NCBI RefSeq assembly: GCF_014192335.1
Contig: NZ_JACHXU010000001.1
Span: forward strand, 372,001 to 436,000
Source of the DNA: Aporhodopirellula rubra
GTDB lineage: Bacteria > Planctomycetota > Planctomycetia > Pirellulales > Pirellulaceae
Reading direction: 5' to 3'
Length of the DNA stretch: 64,000 nucleotides
Shown piece after piece: positions 18,253 to 27,931 of the stretch. Position numbers and translations under genes: made by a program. Within the stretch, counting starts at the first letter, position 1. The number at the start of each line of letters is the position of its first letter. Under the pieces are notes generated by a model. The model made no database searches and was not told where the DNA came from. It was given only the letters and a program-made list of their open reading frames with translations.

Positions 18253-21200
18253 CTAGGGAGCGGGCCAGAGCACCACTTTGCCTTCGCGTCCGGCCGTCAT
18301 CATCAGAGAGTCGTCGGCGTTGAAGTCGACAGCCATGACGCCGTCGGTGTGCCGGAGTAATTCCAACAGTTCGCGTCCTTGGGGGCCGATGCGTGCTGGC
18401 AATTTTGTCCCGTTTTGATTAGGCGGTGGTGCCGAATACAGCGGATCCCAAATGCGGACGCTACGGTCCTGCGAAGCGGTAAATAAGCGCAGTGTTGAAC
18501 GTGACACGTCGGTAGGCTCGATCTCTCCGATCAAGGCGACGTCCTGGATCGCTTCGGCATGCCCCTGGAATACGGCATCGGGTGAATCGTTGATATCGTG
18601 AGTTTTCGAAAGGTCCCACATCCTTGCCAGTCGGTCGCGCCCGGCCGCAGCAACAAACCGGCCGTCTGGTGAGAAACAACCGGCGTGGATCGCCCCAACG
18701 TCGGGATCGTCAAATAGAACCCGTTGTGTTTCTTCGTCGAAGTCATGTAGCACGACTCGGCCGCGGTTGGTAGTTGTCAGGATGGAACGACCATCCGGTG
18801 AGATTGAGATCGAAAGTGGCTGATGGATTCCGTCTTCGGAGGACCCTGTGGCGTCGCGGATCGTTGCGGTGTTGCTAAATTCTGCGGTGTCCCGGTCGAA
18901 GGCCCATCGACGAATGGTGCCGTCATCGCCGCCGGTCAAAAACTCCGTTGCTGTGAGATGATCGTTAAACGCGATGCATCGGACGGCGCCGTCGTGAGGA
19001 GATTCGAGTTTACCAATGGCGTTACCATTCCGTGCATCCCAAAGTTTGACACTGCGGCTTCCGGTGGCTACGAATTTGCCGTCGGGTGAAAATGCGGCAA
19101 CGCTCAACGCCCCGTTAATGCGGTAGCTCATCTCGAGTTTGCGAGAGTTGGTGTTCCACCGGAAAGCCGAGTTACCGTGCATCGTGACCAGTTCATCATC
19201 GGATACCGGAGCGGCAGACGATACGTCGCCGATACGATCGGGAAGACCTAGGACGATCGTCTTTTTTGCGTTGCGGATATCGTCGTCTGCCTGCCATCGT
19301 TGCACGCGACTGGGGGCATCACCGGGCGGATTGATTGAGACGATTGCTTCCCGCCCTGATGAGTTCATTGCGACCGAAGCGATACCCGGTTGTCCTCCTG
19401 ATCGTATGCGATTGCGTGCAGAGACGGTCAATTCCACGAGCGTGTTCGGCTGCGCGGGCGATCCGCCTTTCGGTGAAAGTTGCCACCACGTCGCGCGATG
19501 GATTGTCGAATTGATTTTCTGAAGTTCCGATGTAGTGATGACGCGGCGACCGTCTTCCGAAAAATCCACATTGGTGACGAATCCGTCATGTTCGAGGCGG
19601 TCGACAATTTCGCGAGAACTTAGGTCGATCCGCGAGAGGCGTTGGTCGTCCGCCGCCAGCCATATGCTCTGTCCGTCTGTGGCGAAGGCGGCATCGTTGA
19701 TGCGCGTGCCAAGAAGCAAGTCGATGGGTGAACCGATTGGTGTCCCTGTTTCGACATCCCACACCAGGACGCGTCCAGCACGGTCAGCCGTTAACGCGTG
19801 ACTGGCATCGGATGACAGTGCGACCGCAGCGACGGACTCTTCATGGCCACTGAGGCGATGCAGGATTCTGGCCGTCGATGTGCCGGGATCAAAACGCCAC
19901 AAGATCGCGTTGGATCCCTCGGAACTCGACCCGGTCAAGATAACGTTGGCGTCGCGTGATACCGCGAAAATTTGATTCAGCCCGGTTCCTGTGATGGTTT
20001 CCAGTTCGGTTCCACGGCGAAGATTCCAGACTCGGACGACTGAATCCGCTCCGCCGACGAAGAGTCGTTGGGAGGCGACATCGACGTGCATTGACATCGC
20101 ACGGAACGCAGTTCCTTCGGTGAGATTCGCTATCGGGGCGAGTCCGCTTCGTTCCTCTCGCGTTGCGTTCGTTGATGTGTCCTCTTCGTTGGTGAAGAGG
20201 TCGGTCGTCTTATCGAGCGTTAGCGTTGTGGGATTGATCGATAGTACTTTTGCGGTGCGATCGCGACTCGCGGTCACGATGCGGCGTCCATCGGGCGACA
20301 TCGACGCGGACCAAATTTCATCGTCGTGAACTTGCGTTGCAGTCGGTTCGACGCGGGCGAAAGTGGGGGCGGTTTCGGGCGCGGTCTGCGAGGTGAGTGT
20401 GCCCGAGAATGAATCGTCTGCTATCCAGAGTCGAATCGATTGATCGGCGCCCGTCGACAATATCTGCTCGCCGTCGTCGGTTAAGAACGCAGCATCCATG
20501 ACCGGTCCGCCATGGCCTCGTAGGGTTCGAGCGAGTTCCCAATTAAAACGCGGTGACGACCCTGTGTCCGGTGCGGGTTTCCAAGTGTGGATGAGGTAGT
20601 CGTCGCCACAGGTCAGCAAAGTCTCGCCGTTTTCGGAAAACTGAATGTTACGAATCGACTGTTGATGTGCCTTTGCCGTTTCCGAGGTCAAGTCGGACGT
20701 TGATAATCCGGACGTTGATGATCGGTCCGCGAAATCGCTTTCGTCGTTGACCAGTCGTGTGAAGATGGTTTGAGACGAGGTTGCATCTGTTGCCGCATTT
20801 CGACGATTCGGAGAGGACGATGGCGAGGATGCCTGCACGGCTCGTTTGACGAGTTTGGTGATGTCGTTGTCTTTTAGGTCGGCGATCGACCATACCAGCA
20901 CGTTGCCCTCGACATCTCCGGATGCGATCGAGTTGGCGTCAGGCGATATGGCAACACTGGTGATCGGTTGCGAGTGTTCGTTAAAAATGCCAATCGATTC
21001 AGCGCGGAACTCACGGTCGGTTTGTGCTTCCCAAACGACGACTTGGCCGAGTCCTTTTTCAGCGACGGCAGCGGCGATGCGAAAACCGCGTGATGTGACA
21101 CCGGTCGACATCCCAGTGACGGGAGCGATATGCCACATCGTTTTCAACTCGGACCCGGTCGCGATTTCCCACACGCGGATGGTGCGATCGGCTGAAGAGG

Positions 21201-24200
21201 ACACGAGGTAATCGTCGCCAACCATTCGAAGGTTGGTGATGCGATCTCGGTGCCCTCGAAGGCGGCGGGAGGTGTTTGCCGTTTGGGGCCGAGCTAAATC
21301 CTTGTCGCGAGGATCCCACAACAAAATCTCACCGCGTTGCGTTCCGGCGGCCGCAATGGAACCGTCGCGACTGATCGTGATGGCTGAGACGTTGTGCGGC
21401 GAACCCGAATCGTTCTGAGCGGCGGAGAGCTTGGGTAACTCGATCGGTTTCACCGAGAGTGGTCGGTTCTCGGCGGCGGTGTTTGGTGACGGCAGTGTCA
21501 ACGAGGCGACCGTCCCGTCATCGAGCCGAATGAGGGTTGTGCCGGGACCGCGATCCGTTGTGTTGAATGCGATCGCGAGGCTTGTGGGCACACCGGACGC
21601 GTTCACTGACGCGGCGGATTGGTTTGCGAGCGAGGAAAGGTAACGCAATTCCCATGGCACCGAGTGATCGGTACGGTCGCCGATGAGACCGGAGATCAAC
21701 CGGCGTGCTTCGGTAAACTCATTGCGATCAATGCGTGCCTTTGCCAGTCCGACACCGGAGACATAGGCTTCGTATTCGGCTTTGGTTTTGGCAATCTGAG
21801 CGGCCCGTGCATTCTGAATCGCTCTATCGGCATTGCTGTCCGCGCGGTCACGTTCTTCGGCTGCGATTTCCGCGTTGCGGATCGCTCGCTGTTTTTGAAT
21901 TTCCGCGATACGCGCGCTTTCGATGGCTTCCTCGGAGTTGCGATCCGCCCGTTTGCGTTCCTGAATCGCTTCCTCTTCGTTCTCTTTGGCGAGATCTCGC
22001 TGTTCTTGAGCGATCTTGAATTGGTACTTCGCCATCGAGGCGTTGCGTTGAGCACGCGTGCTGGCTTCATGAATGAAGTACAACGCGATTGATCCGCCGA
22101 TCAAGATAAATGCGAGCATTGCGACGGCAGTCTTTTTGAGCAACGCGAACGTGGCTTCGCGTTGTTCTCTGAGCCGGAGCGCCTCTTTCAAGCGTCCGAT
22201 CAATTCGGTGTGATCGGGCTCGTTCGGATTGAGCAATGACAGGCCGAGATCGTAGTCTTGGTTGGCGTACGCGGCTTCGGCGTGATCGATCGGTGTCTTC
22301 TTCAATCCCGCATGGGCACGGTCGTTTCCATCCCATAAGGCGATGGCTTCTTCGAACCCGAATTGGGCTCGAGTGAACTGCGGGTAGGATCTCGTTTCGT
22401 TCGCGATCTTAAGATCTTCGCTGGCGCGTGTTGCTAACGAGATGCTCTCGGCGTGCGATCGGTATTCGCGAATCGCGTCTTGAAACTGAGTCGTGTCGGC
22501 GTAGCGATCATCGGGATGGTCGGACATCGCTTTCAGAGCGATGTTCATCAATTCGCCGTTGTGCTTGGCGTCGTATGGGCGGATTTCGTTGTTGGCGACG
22601 GCTCGCAAACATTGGCTGACGTTGGCGGCATGGTGCGGCGGTTGGCCCGTGATGACCATGAACAAAGTCGCGCCGAGCAGGTAGATGTCCGCGGCCGGTC
22701 CGATACGTTCGACCGGACCGATTGCCATCTCGGGAGCCATCATCGAGGGCGTGCCACCGAGTCGGGTTGCGGGCGTGATCGAATCGAGTTTTTCAAATTC
22801 AGGTTTCGCCAACGCGATGCCCCAGTCCATCACCATCACGACGCCGAAGTCGCCGAGCATGACGTTCTCGGGTTTGATGTCACGATGGACCACACCACGC
22901 GTATGAGCGAACCCGATCGCGTCGGCGACTTTGATCAGGATTTCGAGATTTTCGTCACGAGTTTTCTCGTTGATGACGTCCGACCAGGGTGTGCCGACGA
23001 CGCGTTTCATCGAATAGAACAGCGTGTTGTCGCCCGTCACCGCTACGTCGTGAATCGGCACGATGTTGGGGTGGTCGAGGTCTCCGGTGACGACGGCTTC
23101 GGACAAAAACTGCTGCCGTCGATTCTGCTCGACCGACTCGAGTTTCCCTTCTTGAGCGAGCCGTTCACGTTTGGCGGTGTCGAGTGGGCGAATCACCTTG
23201 ACCGCGATCAACCGGTCGAGTGAACCTTGTCGGGCAACGAAAACATTTCCCATCCCGCCACGCCCGAGCAAGCGGACGAGTCGATAATCGGTTCCTTTGT
23301 CTTCGTCGTGAATCTGGGTGGCGACGGATTGGTTGCGGAGTTGCAAACGCGTTTCCACGATCGTTCGATCGATGGCGGGTGGCAACTCGGTTGGTTCTCG
23401 ATCAGAAGTAAACTCAGACGAGATTTCATCCCAGTACTTCGCTTCCGCATCGGAGAGAGCTCGCGGATTGATCGTTTGCCCGAGGTCGGTGTCTTCCAGA
23501 ACCGAAAGGGATTCGTCGTCGCGATCGCCGGTTTCATCATCGGGGTTGTTACCCGATATCATCGCGAGCGTTTTGGCCGTCTCGTCGAGAGTTTGGTTTG
23601 TCTCAGTTTGGGAATTGCCCGACGGTTGCCGATCTGTATCGATGACGGTTTTACCGCAGTGATCGATGCTCGGGACGGTTTTTCCGATCTGGTCGATTGT
23701 GGGAGGCGCGTCGATGGTCGTGTCAAGATCGACGTGGCTCTGTTCTTCGAGTGTTGCATCGGGATCGAATTCGCGGTTCTCCTCGACGGTCGCATCGGGA
23801 TCGAATGAGTTGTTCTCGTCGATGGTGGCGTCCGGATCGAATTTGTCGTCTTCCGACACGGTCGCGTGTGGATCGTCGCTGCGGTGTTCGACTACCGTCG
23901 CATTGGGATCAAGAGAGCGATCATCCTCGAGAGTTGCATCGAGATCGAATTCGCGGTTCTCCTCGATCGTCGCATCGGGATCGAATGAGTTACTCTCGTC
24001 GATGGTGGCGTCCGGGTCGAATGCGTCGTCCTCCGTCACGGTCGCGTTCGGATCGTCGCTGTGGTCCTCGACAACGGTCGCGTTTGGATCGAAGTCGCGG
24101 CCTTCTTCAATGGTTGCGTCAGGATCGAATGCCTGTTCCTCTTCGATCGTTGCGTCAGGGTCAAAGTCACCGTCTTCGACGATGGTTGCATTTGGGTCGG

Positions 24201-24465
24201 CGCCGGTTTCGTTGAAAGCGGACTCGCCACCGGGTAGCGGCATGTTCTCTTCGACCGTGGCATCCGGATCGAAAGGCGGGGAGTCATCGAGAGTCGCATC
24301 AAGGCCAAACCCCGCAATTTCCTCGACCGTGGCATCGGGATTGGTGTTGTCGGATGCGTCACGTTTTGAGTTTTGGTCTGGAGAAGATTCGGAATCGGAC
24401 TTGGGGTTCGATTCGGATTTCTCGTCTTCGGCTTCCTCACCGATGGAGTCATGATCGTGGTTCAT
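18253..24465 (-). CDS. Giant membrane Ser/Thr kinase with N-terminal Thr repeats and C-terminal WD40 propellers
   Basis: About 2070 residues. The start at 24465 is chosen because AAAGAGG lies six bases upstream; an ATG at 24471 would sit directly on it. Residues 42-253 hold 17 copies of a DPDATIEE-like unit. The kinase domain runs about 394-640: glycine loop GRGGMGNVF (401-409), Lys 423 in AVKV, catalytic HRDIKPEN (527-534), DWG instead of DFG (547-549) and APE (577-579). A TPR-like stretch, one transmembrane helix (near 775-800) and a long Arg/Glu/Ala coiled coil follow. The C-terminal half has a dozen or more WD40 repeats (GHEESVAAVALS, LFTASQDRSVRIWDP), probably outside the membrane or as a docking scaffold. 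The start lies inside the end of the LEPR gene, so the two are co-translated. Confidence 0.93.
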   Translation of the reverse strand: MNHDHDSIGEEAEDEKSESNPKSDSESSPDQNSKRDASDNTNPDATVEEIAGFGLDATLDDSPPFDPDATVEENMPLPGGESAFNETGADPNATIVEDGDFDPDATIEEEQAFDPDATIEEGRDFDPNATVVEDHSDDPNATVTEDDAFDPDATIDESNSFDPDATIEENREFDLDATLEDDRSLDPNATVVEHRSDDPHATVSEDDKFDPDATIDENNSFDPDATVEENREFDPDATLEEQSHVDLDTTIDAPPTIDQIGKTVPSIDHCGKTVIDTDRQPSGNSQTETNQTLDETAKTLAMISGNNPDDETGDRDDESLSVLEDTDLGQTINPRALSDAEAKYWDEISSEFTSDREPTELPPAIDRTIVETRLQLRNQSVATQIHDEDKGTDYRLVRLLGRGGMGNVFVARQGSLDRLIAVKVIRPLDTAKRERLAQEGKLESVEQNRRQQFLSEAVVTGDLDHPNIVPIHDVAVTGDNTLFYSMKRVVGTPWSDVINEKTRDENLEILIKVADAIGFAHTRGVVHRDIKPENVMLGDFGVVMVMDWGIALAKPEFEKLDSITPATRLGGTPSMMAPEMAIGPVERIGPAADIYLLGATLFMVITGQPPHHAANVSQCLRAVANNEIRPYDAKHNGELMNIALKAMSDHPDDRYADTTQFQDAIREYRSHAESISLATRASEDLKIANETRSYPQFTRAQFGFEEAIALWDGNDRAHAGLKKTPIDHAEAAYANQDYDLGLSLLNPNEPDHTELIGRLKEALRLREQREATFALLKKTAVAMLAFILIGGSIALYFIHEASTRAQRNASMAKYQFKIAQEQRDLAKENEEEAIQERKRADRNSEEAIESARIAEIQKQRAIRNAEIAAEERDRADSNADRAIQNARAAQIAKTKAEYEAYVSGVGLAKARIDRNEFTEARRLISGLIGDRTDHSVPWELRYLSSLANQSAASVNASGVPTSLAIAFNTTDRGPGTTLIRLDDGTVASLTLPSPNTAAENRPLSVKPIELPKLSAAQNDSGSPHNVSAITISRDGSIAAAGTQRGEILLWDPRDKDLARPQTANTSRRLRGHRDRITNLRMVGDDYLVSSSADRTIRVWEIATGSELKTMWHIAPVTGMSTGVTSRGFRIAAAVAEKGLGQVVVWEAQTDREFRAESIGIFNEHSQPITSVAISPDANSIASGDVEGNVLVWSIADLKDNDITKLVKRAVQASSPSSSPNRRNAATDATSSQTIFTRLVNDESDFADRSSTSGLSTSDLTSETAKAHQQSIRNIQFSENGETLLTCGDDYLIHTWKPAPDTGSSPRFNWELARTLRGHGGPVMDAAFLTDDGEQILSTGADQSIRLWIADDSFSGTLTSQTAPETAPTFARVEPTATQVHDDEIWSASMSPDGRRIVTASRDRTAKVLSINPTTLTLDKTTDLFTNEEDTSTNATREERSGLAPIANLTEGTAFRAMSMHVDVASQRLFVGGADSVVRVWNLRRGTELETITGTGLNQIFAVSRDANVILTGSSSEGSNAILWRFDPGTSTARILHRLSGHEESVAAVALSSDASHALTADRAGRVLVWDVETGTPIGSPIDLLLGTRINDAAFATDGQSIWLAADDQRLSRIDLSSREIVDRLEHDGFVTNVDFSEDGRRVITTSELQKINSTIHRATWWQLSPKGGSPAQPNTLVELTVSARNRIRSGGQPGIASVAMNSSGREAIVSINPPGDAPSRVQRWQADDDIRNAKKTIVLGLPDRIGDVSSAAPVSDDELVTMHGNSAFRWNTNSRKLEMSYRINGALSVAAFSPDGKFVATGSRSVKLWDARNGNAIGKLESPHDGAVRCIAFNDHLTATEFLTGGDDGTIRRWAFDRDTAEFSNTATIRDATGSSEDGIHQPLSISISPDGRSILTTTNRGRVVLHDFDEETQRVLFDDPDVGAIHAGCFSPDGRFVAAAGRDRLARMWDLSKTHDINDSPDAVFQGHAEAIQDVALIGEIEPTDVSRSTLRLFTASQDRSVRIWDPLYSAPPPNQNGTKLPARIGPQGRELLELLRHTDGVMAVDFNADDSLMMTAGREGKVVLWPAP
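23707..24342 (-). repeat. Coding tandem repeat: 12-residue DPDATIEE units with a 180 bp duplication
   Basis: Within the kinase gene, residues 102-253 are thirteen units in exact 12-residue register, with four looser copies before them from residue 42. Each unit is D-P-(D/N)-A-T-(I/V/L)-x-E plus four variable residues. At DNA level 23911-24090 and 23731-23910 are near-identical 180 bp copies (five units each), for example both carry the gaattcgcggttctcctcga stretch at an offset of exactly 180. Confidence 0.9.
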
Positions 24466-26803
24466 GATCATCCTCTTTGGGAGCCAATCCGGTGTCCGTT
24501 TCGCCGTCGGATTCTTCGCTTTCGAGCAATTCAAGTTCCATCGAGCCGGACTCGATATCATCGCTCAAAATGACAGCTTCGCCTCCACGCAGATCCACCC
24601 TTAAAATGGTGCGTTGGTCGCTCTCACCGATGACGTATTGAATCTCATAGCTGCCGTCGGGGAGTTCGGTAAAAAGGTCCGTGAGATGTTCCTGCGACAT
24701 GATGTTATCATGCAGGCGAATCGGTTCAACGAGATCATCGCCCTGGGGGTCAGGAGACAATGTTCGCAGTTGGAAGTACTCTTCGCGAATCGACAGTGGC
24801 GAGGCGGACGCTTCGGCTGTTTCGAACGTGACGTTCGAGAGTTCCGTTGTGGAGGTCAAAATGAATGGAGGTGGAGGATCGATGGGCTCAGGGATCACGT
24901 TGCGAACCGCGAAGAACGCGGGCGGCAGATCGACTCGTGGGATAACGAAAAAGGCACGCCCGCTTTCGTAATCCGGCACCACGTTACCCTGGAACGTCGA
25001 CACGGTATTGGGATTGTCGGTTGACGTCAGGAGTTGGCCGGGCACCGCTTCGCTCAATGACGTTCCACCCGCGGTAACGATTTCCCCCGGTGCAACGGTT
25101 TGTTCAATCGAGTCGCCCGTGATGACGATGGAAGCATGATGCGAAACGGCGAATCGTACCGCGAGCGGCGCCGTTGCGCTGATGCGACCGTTGAGCGTTG
25201 AGTTCAAAATATCGGCTTGCGTGTAGACGTGTGCCACATCCACTTGGGTGCGATCACCCGGTAAGTTTTCGAGGGTTTGGAAACGATTGGATTGTCCGCC
25301 CCAGTCGATCGATAGCGTGAGCCCGTTCTCGCCCGCAACGCCGATCTGCACAGAAAGGACGCCCGTCGCGTCGTTTTCATTGGCCTGGGTCAGAATGTTG
25401 GTCGAAATCGAATCGACATCGTAAAACGCGGTTTCGATTTCCACAAAGTCGGGATCGTTCGGGTCGGTAATGACACCGGGTTGAACCGCCTCGAATATTC
25501 CTGGTTCGATGACGTTGATCTCGGGGCGTGGCGCGAATCGGTGTGCGATGCCGACACCGTTTCCGGTGTTGATTTCAAAGTCATTTCCGATCACAACGTC
25601 CGGTGCATTTATGGTGACCGCGCCGTCCGTGATTTGGCTGGCGTAGATCTGAACGGCATCACCGGCCGTCCACGTGTCGCCGGCCGACAGGTTCACGCGT
25701 CCGTTCGTGCCACCCGCAATGATTTCGTGGTCTGCGGCAACGTCGCTTCCGTCGTTGGACGAAACGAAGTCGTCGATACGCAAGTCCTCTGTTGCCGAAA
25801 CCCGGATCTCTCCGTTCGCCGTTGAAAGAACTGTGTCGTTCGCGGGATCGGAGGAGACCAGATCGACGCTGCCATTTACCGTGACAGAAATGTCGCCCCG
25901 CACGCTGTTGTCGAGAGTTTCAATCCGGTGAATGACCATCGTGTCGTTGGCGAGCCCAGAGGCATCGCTGCGAAGAATGACGTCACCGTCCGTGCTGATG
26001 TCATCAACGATCGCGATCGAGTTGTCCGCCTGAGAGAGATCCACGCCCTCGGTTGCGTTGATCTCCAAACGATTGACGGCGATGTCGGTTCCGCCGGCTT
26101 GGGTGACGTTTCCGGTGATCAGGTCGGCGGCATCACCGATTTGGAGCCGACCTTGGTTTACGGTGACGTTTCCGAGAGTGACATCGTCGGCGTTCTCGAT
26201 CGAGATTGAGCCGTTCGTTCCCGATGATTCCAGTTTGCTCGAGGTGAGATCGATGTCGTTATCGCGTCCGTTAAGGGAAATCGTTTCGGCATCAATGTTC
26301 AAGACATTGTCGGACACGCCGAGATTGTCGGGGGTTAGCGTCACGTCGACGGAGTCATTGCCGAGGTCATCGATGACGGTAACGCTCAGATCGACAGGCA
26401 CATCGATCCGGAGTGTGTCATTGCCGGCACCCAGATTGGTGGTCAAGCGGCCCGTCGTGATTTGGCTCGGGTGTACGGAGTCAACGAAGATCGGGTTTCC
26501 GAAAGCGTCGGTCCCCACTCGGATGGGGATGACGGCCGAGTTGGCATCAAAAAGTTCGATTCGGCCCGATCCGTCGATGGACACCTCCACGAAATCGTCC
26601 GCCGCGTCACCGGAGATGACGAGGTCGCCCAGCGCCGCGAGTTCAGCAGTCGCATTGAGGACAATTCGCGGTTCCAGCGTGCGGACTCGCGGAATCCATT
26701 GCTCAGGACGCGTTTCAGGCTCCGACGCACGGTCACCACGCAACCATCGCCCGACCATTGCGTCGAGAATCGAGCGAAGAGAGTGCGGTGGGCGAATGTT
26801 CAT
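24449..26803 (-). CDS. Secreted LEPR-signature beta-repeat protein
   Basis: 784 residues. It opens with a basic leader and the planctomycete export/anchoring signature RTLEPRIVLNATAE around residues 41-54, which commonly starts large surface proteins in this phylum. The rest is Asp/Asn/Gly/Thr/Val-rich beta-strand repeats of the GNDTLRIDV, NGSVDLVSS and DGDVILRSD type, consistent with a beta-helix or cadherin-like surface protein. The last 120 residues are acidic. It has no hydrophobic anchor. Its last 17 bases overlap the start of the giant kinase, so a surface protein and a kinase are made together, which suggests sensing or cell-envelope control. No enzymatic motif is visible. Confidence 0.8.
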   Translation of the reverse strand: MNIRPPHSLRSILDAMVGRWLRGDRASEPETRPEQWIPRVRTLEPRIVLNATAELAALGDLVISGDAADDFVEVSIDGSGRIELFDANSAVIPIRVGTDAFGNPIFVDSVHPSQITTGRLTTNLGAGNDTLRIDVPVDLSVTVIDDLGNDSVDVTLTPDNLGVSDNVLNIDAETISLNGRDNDIDLTSSKLESSGTNGSISIENADDVTLGNVTVNQGRLQIGDAADLITGNVTQAGGTDIAVNRLEINATEGVDLSQADNSIAIVDDISTDGDVILRSDASGLANDTMVIHRIETLDNSVRGDISVTVNGSVDLVSSDPANDTVLSTANGEIRVSATEDLRIDDFVSSNDGSDVAADHEIIAGGTNGRVNLSAGDTWTAGDAVQIYASQITDGAVTINAPDVVIGNDFEINTGNGVGIAHRFAPRPEINVIEPGIFEAVQPGVITDPNDPDFVEIETAFYDVDSISTNILTQANENDATGVLSVQIGVAGENGLTLSIDWGGQSNRFQTLENLPGDRTQVDVAHVYTQADILNSTLNGRISATAPLAVRFAVSHHASIVITGDSIEQTVAPGEIVTAGGTSLSEAVPGQLLTSTDNPNTVSTFQGNVVPDYESGRAFFVIPRVDLPPAFFAVRNVIPEPIDPPPPFILTSTTELSNVTFETAEASASPLSIREEYFQLRTLSPDPQGDDLVEPIRLHDNIMSQEHLTDLFTELPDGSYEIQYVIGESDQRTILRVDLRGGEAVILSDDIESGSMELELLESEESDGETDTGLAPKEDDHEPRS

Positions 26804-27084
26804 GTCGCAGGGCGTGCCGGTGAAAATCGAGTGGCGTTTATTCTACTCAAGAGTGCCGCATTAAAGTGTGGTTCTCGCGGGGATCGGAGATTTGATCGTC
26901 AGGAGCGATGTGAAGCTATGCGGGTAATGCGCGATGTTCGTTTGATCATGGTTAAGCGGCTCTGTATAGCGGTGCGGGCGAGTCGAGGGCGTCTCGCGGA
27001 CGGACTGGCACATAAACGATAGTAACGATACACGTGCGCGTATTGAGTGCGTGAGTCTCGAAATTACCCGAGTCAGTTTTAAAT

Positions 27085-27903
27085 ATGAATCGTCTGATCG
27101 TTTCCGTGAACGTATTCGCTATCGCAGCGTCGCTGTCGATGGCTAGCGCGGATTCGCCGTACGAACATTCAGAATGGATCACAGGCGACGGCTCTCGGGT
27201 GGCAATGGCAGCACCCGACGAGCAGGACGAACTGCGGTTGATGTTGATGGACGAAGGTCCGTCGATTGAGCAAGGTACGCCTGCGACGGATGGTCCAAAC
27301 GAGCGATCTGATTCCGATCGCTCGGATCCTCTCAGCATTGCAACCGACCTGGACTTCGACTCAGACGGGGCGCAACAAGCCGCGAATGCTGAAAAGCAAC
27401 AGGCTGACGATCGTTTAGCCCAGCGGATGTCCGTGCTGCGGAAATCGCCTCGGGAGCTTCGCGTGGGGGCGTCGTCAGTCGGAAAGGACGATGTTCCTGT
27501 CAATCAAGCGGCTGCGATATTGGACGAACCGCCGCGATGGATCGTCGGTGGTGACCGTATTCCGGAGCCAGCCGATCGCGTTCACACGCGTTTTTGCCAT
27601 CAGCCGACCTATTACCAAGAGATGAATCTCGAGCGTTGCGGACGTGTTGACTGTGAACGGCTCGGCTGTTTGCAGAATCTGTATTCGAGTTTTTGGTTTG
27701 TTACCAATACGGCGATTCTGCCTTACCGAGTGGCCTCGCAACCTCACTGTCGGTGCGTACAAGCCTATGGTGATTGTACGACGTGCCAACGTTACGAGTG
27801 CTCGATCGAGCCGCTGGGGTGTGGCGATGATTGCTGTCAGACGGGCGGCGGGCTGCTGAGCGAATCAGCGGCCATTGCCGGCTTCGCGTTCCTACTGTTG
27901 TAG
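27085..27903 (+). CDS. Secreted cysteine-rich protein of unknown function
   Basis: 272 residues. A signal peptide (IVSVNVFAIAASLSMASA) is followed by an acidic, disordered segment to about residue 150. A compact C-terminal domain holds about fourteen cysteines in pairs such as CGRVDCERLGC, CRCVQ, CTTCQRYEC and CGDDCC, then a short hydrophobic tail (ESAAIAGFAFLLL). The pattern PADRVHTRFCHQPTYYQE looks family-specific. I have the impression of a planctomycete-restricted family but cannot name it. The cysteines suggest disulfides or metal binding in the periplasm. It converges on atpC with a 28 bp gap. Confidence 0.7.
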   Translation: MNRLIVSVNVFAIAASLSMASADSPYEHSEWITGDGSRVAMAAPDEQDELRLMLMDEGPSIEQGTPATDGPNERSDSDRSDPLSIATDLDFDSDGAQQAANAEKQQADDRLAQRMSVLRKSPRELRVGASSVGKDDVPVNQAAAILDEPPRWIVGGDRIPEPADRVHTRFCHQPTYYQEMNLERCGRVDCERLGCLQNLYSSFWFVTNTAILPYRVASQPHCRCVQAYGDCTTCQRYECSIEPLGCGDDCCQTGGGLLSESAAIAGFAFLLL

Positions 27904-27931
27904 GAACGGGTGGCAGGATCGCAGAGAAGTC

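Noticed and set aside
22453..23223. Forward frame of 256 codons opposite the kinase domain
   Set aside because: Shadow of the kinase; Arg/Asp-rich product without a domain.
23731..24090. Regular repeats that could suggest a CRISPR array
   Set aside because: The spacing is a 36 bp codon-in-frame unit inside a kinase gene with variable positions, not identical repeats with unique spacers.
23666..24454. Forward open frame of 262 codons opposite the kinase Thr repeats
   Set aside because: It is the antisense of the DPDATIEE array and gives a repetitive Ser/Gly/Val sequence with no domain; the reverse-strand kinase is clearly coding.
26804..27084. Possible tRNA or small RNA in the gap before the Cys-rich gene
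   Set aside because: No T-loop GGTTCGAATCC-like arm or acceptor pairing could be found by eye; no RNA gene is supported.
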